A stretch of 39,527 nt of DNA. It comes from Gnetum montanum (Eukaryota > Streptophyta > Gnetopsida > Gnetales > Gnetaceae). The DNA is taken from contig MNCI01033606.1 in assembly GCA_015680685.1 (NCBI GenBank), positions 2,389-41,915 of the forward strand, given 5' to 3'. Below are positions 33,204 through 39,527 of this stretch, in pieces. Under the pieces are notes generated by a model. It was not told where the DNA came from and did no database searches. It was given only the letters and a program-made list of their open reading frames with translations. The translations under genes and the position numbers were made by a program. Position 1 is the stretch's first letter. Each line of letters opens with the position of its first letter.

Positions 33204-35417
33204 TGATGAGTGATGAGGTACCCCTACACTCAACCATACGAATGCAAGCGTTACATGTGCGATCTGGTCGAACTCCGTAGACTAAGTGCCTATATGCCTT
33301 ATGGAACACTTAAGGTTAATTGTTTATTGTCTTCCTAGACTTACTTGTATTTTTCACAGTTGTATGGTTAAGTAAGTATGAGGTATGTGATTTTTATATC
33401 TTTTATGTTTTATCTCCTATGCTAATGAGATAAAGGGTGAAGAGACTAAGTAACTAAATTTAACTAACTAAGTTCTAATGCTTAGCATCAGTATCCGTTC
33501 CCACTTACTGTTCACACCCTAAACCGATGCAACATTCTCGGATTACCAAATGCTATTTGTTGTTGGGATTACCAAGCGGTCGTACTGAATGCACTTAAGT
33601 ATGGGATAAGGGTTGAGAGAGATTTAATTAACTAATAAAGCAATTAAATGATGAACAATAAATAACAATAATTAAAGTCCTATTTAGCTTAGTCCATGCA
33701 CTGTAAGGTTTATCCAAAAGTTCATCTTTATTTTCATACACAAACTTGTGCTTAGGTAATATATTTGCTCAAATAAAATCCATTCACTTTGGGACTCCTA
33801 CTATGGACACATGGAAATTACTCTAACTCTGGAACGGAAAAATTGTAAGATTTTGGCTAAGGTATAGATATAGATGGAGAAACAAGGGATAGCCACCTAT
33901 TATTTATAGATTTGACGATGCATTGTGATATCGCATACGTGATATAGCAGGGGAAGACGTGATATCACGTACATGATATTTCAGGGGATGCAATATCGCG
34001 GCGGATGCGATATCGCATATGCGGTATTGCGGCCCATGCGATATCGCATCCTATCATATCCCCATGAATGAATAAAAACTCATCCTCGAGTTCCTTACAA
34101 AATATTGGAAAGGTATGGGATTATTGACTTGAATGGAACTAATGGTGAATGGGATGACATGTGAATGGATCATCATTACAGAACATGACAAAACTAGTGT
34201 TCACGAAAACAAGAGTGAACACCTTATACATTTGACATCAAGCCTTATTTGATAGCTAAGAGAGAAGAGAGAAGAAGTTTGCTACTGCCAACACCAAGAT
34301 TGCACTTGTCATTGTCTATCCATAATAGTAGCATCCATCTCATTCCTTGCATAACTGCTTCAGCACCAATCCATTCCAAGTGTTCCCTCCAGATCCAATC
34401 CATTGTTGCATGATTGCCATCTGCACACACAACACAGTTTTTATATTAGCAAGGGTAAATGAATCAAAATGTAGTTGATACCTTGCTTTAGTAAAAGGTC
34501 CATTGGCTAAGTTGTGATATGGCTGATATGGGTTTGGAGATATCATAGTGGTGACTATCGAAGGTGTAGGGGCTAGGAAAAAATTGAAAAAATTGGGTTA
34601 GGATCCCCATGACTAAGAGTGAACCTCTAGTAGCGATAGAATGGAGAAAGAAAAAGAACAAGAAAGAGGGAGAAAAAGAGACAACTATAACGTCGATGAA
34701 ATGGATGTCAAGATGGAAATGAACAAAATAGAGTGGATTGCAAAAATGTTAAGGGAAATAATTTAACTGGTGCTCCAAATAGGAATGCCAGTGGGTCCTT
34801 CCCAAAGTAGGCTCATGCCCTTAATGCCTTGAAAAACCCACATTCAAAGAGTCCATAGGCTCTAGGAATGTCATTTGGAACAAGAGTTAAAGTCTTAACC
34901 ACAAGAATTTACCAAAAAGAAAATAATGTGTTAATCAAAATATACACTAATAATACAACCGACAATGAGGTGAATAATGGAGGAAGAATTATGGAAAGAA
35001 GAGAATGGAATGGAATGTCAAGAATAAGATGATGTACAGCCCCTTGTGTATTTAATGATTAATGTGACTTAGTAGATCCCATTCCAAATCCAGCCTCAAC
35101 AAAACACATCTAGTGACTTCGCATCAATGCATTCAGCCAATTCATCCACTTGAAATAACAAGAATGGATCCCTCAAAGAGCCACCACCATTCTGACGAAG
35201 CGAAGGAGGAGAGAATGGGAAGTGAGAAGGGCCTTAGTTAGAGGGAACATGTTTATTTTAGTTCCATAACCAGTGCTTGTAGCGCAAATTATTATTTTTT
35301 CTAAGGGGTGTTCTTTGAATTCTCACTTCTTCTTTTTTGTGTTTTTGCGTGAGAATCACACCATGCAAAGGCTTATTATTTTTATTTACTTAGCTTCCCA
35401 ATAATTGAGTAATGTTG
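33204..35417 (-). mobile_element. LTR of the A/B/C family, copy B
   Basis: About 2.2 kb, homologous to copies A and C. The sense 3' end (CATCA) is at 33204, and the 5' end aligns to 35417 with transitions in the terminal TG. The TATA box (33901-33908), AATAAA (33727-33732) and CpG palindromes (33925-34050) are present. The internal U5 repeat array is largely deleted. Flanks AATGA (33199-33203) and AAGCG (35418-35422) do not match, so no clean target duplication supports a simple solo LTR. It lies only 104 bases upstream of F's gag start, but no primer-binding site follows it, so it may or may not be F's own 5' LTR. Confidence 0.8.
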
Positions 35418-35698
35418 AAGCGATAAGAAAACTCAAGAAGAAAAAATCCAAGCACCCAAGAGAATGGCCAAAAAAAATGCATCAAGTTTCCTTGAAGTCA
35501 CACCCTTTTCAATTCTTGAGTCCTTCCTTAGTTTGAGAAATGCCCAGTCATTGATTCGTTATAGTCCTTATTATTGAGAAAGGGACTGTACAGTTCAAAG
35601 CCAAGAGAGACCATAGAAATTTGTGGATGTATGGATGAAGTGGACTCATTTCCTATCATATCAAAAGAACCATACCTTAGTATCAACATCATAATCTT
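35418..35698. other. Element G 3' region, non-coding
   Basis: Between LTR copy B and the repeat at 35699. The minus strand has a 61-codon open stretch (35713-35528) with no recognisable motif. No polypurine tract is evident next to LTR B. Confidence 0.4.
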
Positions 35699-36066
35699 AA
35701 GGGTAAAAGCCAAACATTAGCAACCAATAGAAAATAGTTCATACCATCATTTAATAGCACTTATTGGGTGACGAACTTAACAAAATGGATAAGACACACA
35801 CATACACATAAATAAAAGAAAAAGTATGAATGATGTTGTAAAACAAAAACAATAAAAGTTAAAGAAATTTGTAAAACATCCNAAGGGTAAAAGCCAAACA
35901 TTAGCAACCAATAGAAAATAGTTCATACCATCATTTAATAGCACTTATTGGGTGACGAACTTAACAAAATAGATAAGCACACTCACACACACACAAAGAA
36001 ATGAAAAAGTGTAAATGTTTTTGTAAAAAAGAACAAGAAAAGTTAAAGGAATTTGTAAAACAAAAA
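35699..36066 (+). repeat. Direct duplication of about 184 bases around a single N
   Basis: AAGGGTAAAAGCCAAACATT... begins at 35699 and again at 35883, with one N at 35882. The first ~65 bases are identical; later parts differ by many substitutions and indels. It may be a real tandem duplication or two alleles joined at an assembly gap. Confidence 0.6.
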
Positions 36067-36150
36067 TATGAAAAACAAAAATGTGTAAAACAAAAACTAA
36101 AAAGAACTGAGGGCCTCAAATGATTAGCATAGGTGGCCATCCCCCCCCAT

Positions 36151-36486
36151 GATTGAATTGAAAGAGAGAGATCCAAAATAATGAGTGTTTGTTTAAATTT
36201 CTTAAAAGTTTCCAACTTCTCCCAATTGATGTTTTCAGGTTAAGTGTTGGAAGTTGGCAACGCTCATATTCCAATGTATCTATGCTTTCGTTGTGGGTGC
36301 AAGTTGTTCCCCTAGTTTGACTGAATTGAAAGAGAGAGATCCAAAATAATGAGCATTTTTTTGAATTTCTTAAAAGTGTCCAACTTCTCCCAATTGATGT
36401 TTTTAGGTTAAGGGTTGGAAGTTGGCGACACTCATATTCCAATGTATCTATGCTTTCGTTGTGGGTGCAAGTTGTTCCCCCAGTTC
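36151..36486 (-). repeat. Two 168-base tandem units in element G
   Basis: Units begin GATTGAATTGAAAGAGAGAG (36151) and GACTGAATTGAAAGAGAGAG (36319). The period of 168 is a multiple of three. The minus strand stays open across both (36529-36116), giving a repeated peptide TCTHNESIDTLEYE and LNLKTSIGRSW. Whether it is ever translated is unknown. Confidence 0.7.
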
Positions 36487-36580
36487 GTTCCATGCATGTT
36501 GGTGGGCTACTCTCTTGATTAGCTATCAACTATTGGGTATTCTCTTGTTGTGCGGTTGCTACATACAGGCACCTTTGTAT

Positions 36581-37309
36581 CTAAGTTTCTTGGGCACAAT
36601 AGTTGCATGCAGGAGATGCTAAGCATTCCTCCATGTCATCACCCTTTAAGTCACTATATGTGATGCATGGAACTTTCTTCTTCTCGATCTTTCCATAAAT
36701 TTTTTCCTTAGATATTTCCAAGGAAAGATCATGGATTCCTAGGAACGTGTTGATGGTATTGAGCCATACCCTCCCCATTATAATTGGGAAGTCCCCTTTG
36801 TTATTGTTGACTTCTATCACTAGGAAATCAGCTAGGTATGACGAACCACACACAGTGGTAATGATGTCCTCCACCAATTCCAAGGGAATGGTGATGAACT
36901 AGTTAGCTAGCTCTAGTTGAATATTGCTCTTCTTGAGTGGAGGTAGGTTCTAGGCTTTATACATCTCTTGTGATATTAAGTTGACTTCGGAACCTGAGTT
37001 AAGAAGAGCCTTACGTGGTTTGTTCCTAGCAACTTGGAGGTAGATTAAGGGACTTCCAGAGTTAGATAATTTCTTGGGGAGGTGGCCCATCTTGATCCAG
37101 TTAGTAACGGTATGTGTTAACATAACCGTGTGTGTTGAGCTCTGTTGTTGGTTTGAAGGGAGCTTCAAAGCCCTATTTTTTGGAGGAGCATGCATAGACT
37201 CAACCGCTTTTGGTTGTGAGAGCTTGTTTGGGCTTTTGGTTTTGAAGAAAGGTCTTCTCTTCCTACGGTTGTTAGAACTAGTAGTGGGTTGAAGGTTTAT
37301 AACTATCAT
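36581..37309 (-). pseudogene. Aspartic protease of element G, with gag C-terminus
   Basis: One frame runs through the region with two stops. From the top it is basic and Pro/Ser-rich (NNRRKRRPFFKTKSPNK). Then comes the protease N-terminus, SPLIYLQVARNKPRKALLNS, continuing GSEVNLISQEMYKA. The catalytic D-S-G is N-S-G here, a change that abolishes activity in this family. After a TAG come NLPPLKKSNIQLELAN, another TAG, then VEDIITTVCGSSYLADFLVI and GDFPIIMGRVWLNTINTFLG, the usual hydrophobic-GRxWL end. It is a Ty3/gypsy protease of a different lineage from D/E and F. No reverse transcriptase follows before LTR copy B. Confidence 0.78.
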
Positions 37310-37591
37310 AGCATTACATCTCTGCAGTTGAGTGGGGAGTTCCCTTGCATCGTTGGAAGAGGTTGTAGTGGAACTATTGGTGTATGAGTGGTAGATGGAT
37401 TCAAAGGATGGTACACATGTGGTGTATCTCCCGTAGAAGAAGGAGTCCTAAATTACTCCTAAACTTGGTAGTGACGTTGTGGGGTTGCATGACCCATAGA
37501 GTCACTTGGAGAAACCAGCTGCTGCATGTAATAGCTGTAAGGATTTTGTTGCCAGTAAGGGTGTTGTTGTCTAGGCGGTGGCATCCCCCAT
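37310..37591 (-). pseudogene. Gag C-terminal tail of element G
   Basis: From the edge of LTR copy C the minus strand reads WGMPPPRQQHPYWQQNPYSY and PSDSMGHATPQRHYQV, then stops and a Pro/Thr-rich stretch. This is low-complexity Gln/Pro/Tyr sequence typical of a gag C-terminus. It begins abruptly at the LTR end with no primer-binding site or leader. So either LTR copy C was inserted into gag, or the 5' internal part was deleted by recombination. Confidence 0.6.
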
Positions 37592-39527
37592 TGATGAGTG
37601 GTGAGGTACCCCTACACTCAACCATACGAAACGAGCATAGCATGCATGATCCGGTCGAACTTCACAGACTAAATGCCTAAACACCCCATGGAACACTTGG
37701 GGTTAATTATTCGTTGTCTTCCCAGACTTACTTGTTGTTGTCACGGTGTATGGTTAAGTAAGTCCAAGGTATATGATTTTTTTGGTCTTTTCAGGTTTAT
37801 CTCCTATGCTAGAGGGTGAAGGGTTGAGAGAACTAACTATTCTAACTAAGGACCTAAGTCTAAACTAGCTAGCATCAGCATCCGTTCCCACTTACCATAC
37901 ACACCCTGAACTGATGCAACTGTGGCTACCAAACACTAATCGTTACTGGGATCACCACATGTAACGCATGTGCTCAAAGTGATCATACTGAGGCACTTAA
38001 CTAGCCTAAGTGTGATAAGTAGCCGATTCCTTGACTAGCCGTACACACCTGTGGGTGCTCGTAGCCAAGTTGTACTTATCCCATGTTCTAGGAGAGAAGG
38101 GTGAGAGAACCTAACTAGCCTATGTGCGATGAGCAGCTGATTCTTTGACTAGATGTACACACTAGGACTACCATTGGGATTACCAAGCGTAGATCTTGTA
38201 ATACTCTACTGGGTTACCAAGTAGTCACAATGCTTGTAATCAATTCATACTCATATCGCATGCGACGAGCAGTCGATTCCTTGACTAGCCATACACATAC
38301 TTAGATGCTCGTAATCAAGTCGTACTCATACCGCATTCTAGGAAAGCAATAAATAACAATAAATAAAATCCTATCCATGCATTGCAAGGTTTATCCAATC
38401 AAGTTTGTCTTTATTTCCGTACACAACCTATGTTCAAGTATAATGTTGCTCGAATAAAGAGCCTTTCACTCTAGGACTCCTACTACGGGCACATGGGAAA
38501 TTAATCTAACTCTGGAGTGATCAAATTGCCAGATCTTCGCTACTTCTCTCCAGGATTGGGAAATGAGAGGAGTGCTTCCTCTTATTTATAGATTTAACAG
38601 CAGACTGTGATATCGCGTACGCAATATCACAGCTTGTGCATATGGAACTAATGGGATGATATGTGAACGGATCATTATTACAAGACTTGAAAAAAATGGT
38701 GTTCATGACAACAAATGTGAACACCTTATTAGAATGACATTAGGCCTTTGTTGGCAGCTTGAGAGAAAGAGAGAGATAGAAAGAAGTGTTGCTGCTACCA
38801 ACGCCAAGATTGTGCTTTTCGTTGTCCATCCATAAGTGTGCCATCGATCTTACTCCTTGCATAACTGCTTCAGCACTGCTCCATTCCAAGTGTTTTCTCT
38901 AGATCCATTTCATTGTTGTATGATTGCCATCTGCACACACAACACAATCATATATTAGCAATGGTAATTGAATCATTAAGTAATCAATACCTTGCTTCGG
39001 TGTGAGTCCATTGGCTAGGTTGTGGTATGGCTGATATGGACCTGGGAAGATGTTACTGATGACTACCAAAGGTGTAGGGGTTTGGAAGAAAATCAAAAAT
39101 TTTGGGGCTAGGAGAAAATCGAAAAAGCGGGCCCCATACCCCCATGACTAATCGCAAACCTCCGGTAGTATTAGAATGAAGAAGGTAAAGGAGTAAGAAA
39201 GATAGATAAAAAGGAACAACTGAAAACATCAGTGAGCTGGATGTCAAGATGGGAATGAACAAAATAATAATTAATTGCAAAATGTTAAGGAAAAGAAGTT
39301 AACAAATGCACCAAATAGAAATGTCAGTGGGTCCTCCCCAAAGCAGGTGCATGCCATGAATGCCCTGACAGACCCACATTCAAAGAGTCCGTAGGCTCTG
39401 GAAATGTCTTTTGGAACAAGAGTTAAAGTCTTAACCACAAGAATTTACCAAAAAGAAAACAATGCATCAACCAAAATATATACACTAATGATACAACCGG
39501 CAATGAGGTGAACAATGGAGAGAAGGA
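37592..39527 (-). mobile_element. LTR of the A/B/C family, copy C (partial)
   Basis: The sense 3' end is at 37592, and the copy runs off the window at 39527, where it still aligns to about position 441 of copy A. It keeps the U5 repeat array (about 37980-38340), AATAAA (38410-38415), TATA (38583-38590) and one CpG palindrome remnant (about 38605-38630). The other palindromic units have been lost. It has the same orientation as copy B and as the gag-protease of G between them. Confidence 0.82.

Noticed and set aside
33199-35422. Target-site duplication for LTR copy B
   Set aside because: The flanking pentamers AATGA and AAGCG share only two positions.
1-39527. tRNA, rRNA, CRISPR, prokaryotic operons or riboswitches
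   Set aside because: Nothing with the conserved blocks or repeat-spacer structure was seen on either strand. The window is nuclear plant repeat DNA.

Overview
The window looks like intergenic DNA from a large plant genome, most likely a gymnosperm or another repeat-rich, slowly purged genome. That is an inference from AT richness, stacked and decayed Ty3/gypsy elements with LTRs of 2.2-2.8 kb, and plant-type GT-AG introns. No intact protein-coding gene, tRNA, rRNA or CRISPR array was found. Nearly all coding sequence is broken by stops (mostly TAG or TGA, as expected from C-to-T decay of methylated cytosines) and by small indels.

Layout. 1-2512: LTR copy A of an 'A/B/C' family, plus strand. 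2513-6688: old AT-rich DNA with a short minus-strand coding relic, a degenerate minisatellite and a four-copy diverged repeat. 6689-21105: exons of an unrecognised multi-exon plus-strand gene relic, split by element D. 7529-20049: element D, a complete but dead minus-strand Ty3/gypsy element. Its coding order is gag, protease, a first RNase H, reverse transcriptase, a second RNase H, integrase and an extra 3' ORF. 21846-22154 and 30235-33100: the two halves of the gag-protease of an older minus-strand element, F. 22160-30229: element E, a younger plus-strand element inserted inside F's protease, with a perfect CTAGG target-site duplication. 33204-35417 and 37592-39527: LTR copies B and C, minus strand. 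35418-37591: gag tail and protease of a fourth element, G.

How it fits together. D and E belong to one family: they share the primer-binding site, gag, protease, LTR ends, U5 and 3' tail. E lacks both RNases H, reverse transcriptase and integrase, and keeps gag, a protease segment with an intact DSGA active site, and the 3' ORF tail. It therefore looks like a non-autonomous partner that needed a D-like helper. Insertion order: the gene relic and F are oldest, D entered an intron of the relic, and E entered F most recently.

The most unusual points are an RNase H fused directly downstream of the protease and ahead of reverse transcriptase in D, a 3' ORF retained even in E, and the unassigned gene relic. 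One 278-base gap and three single-N joins limit certainty in E and G.
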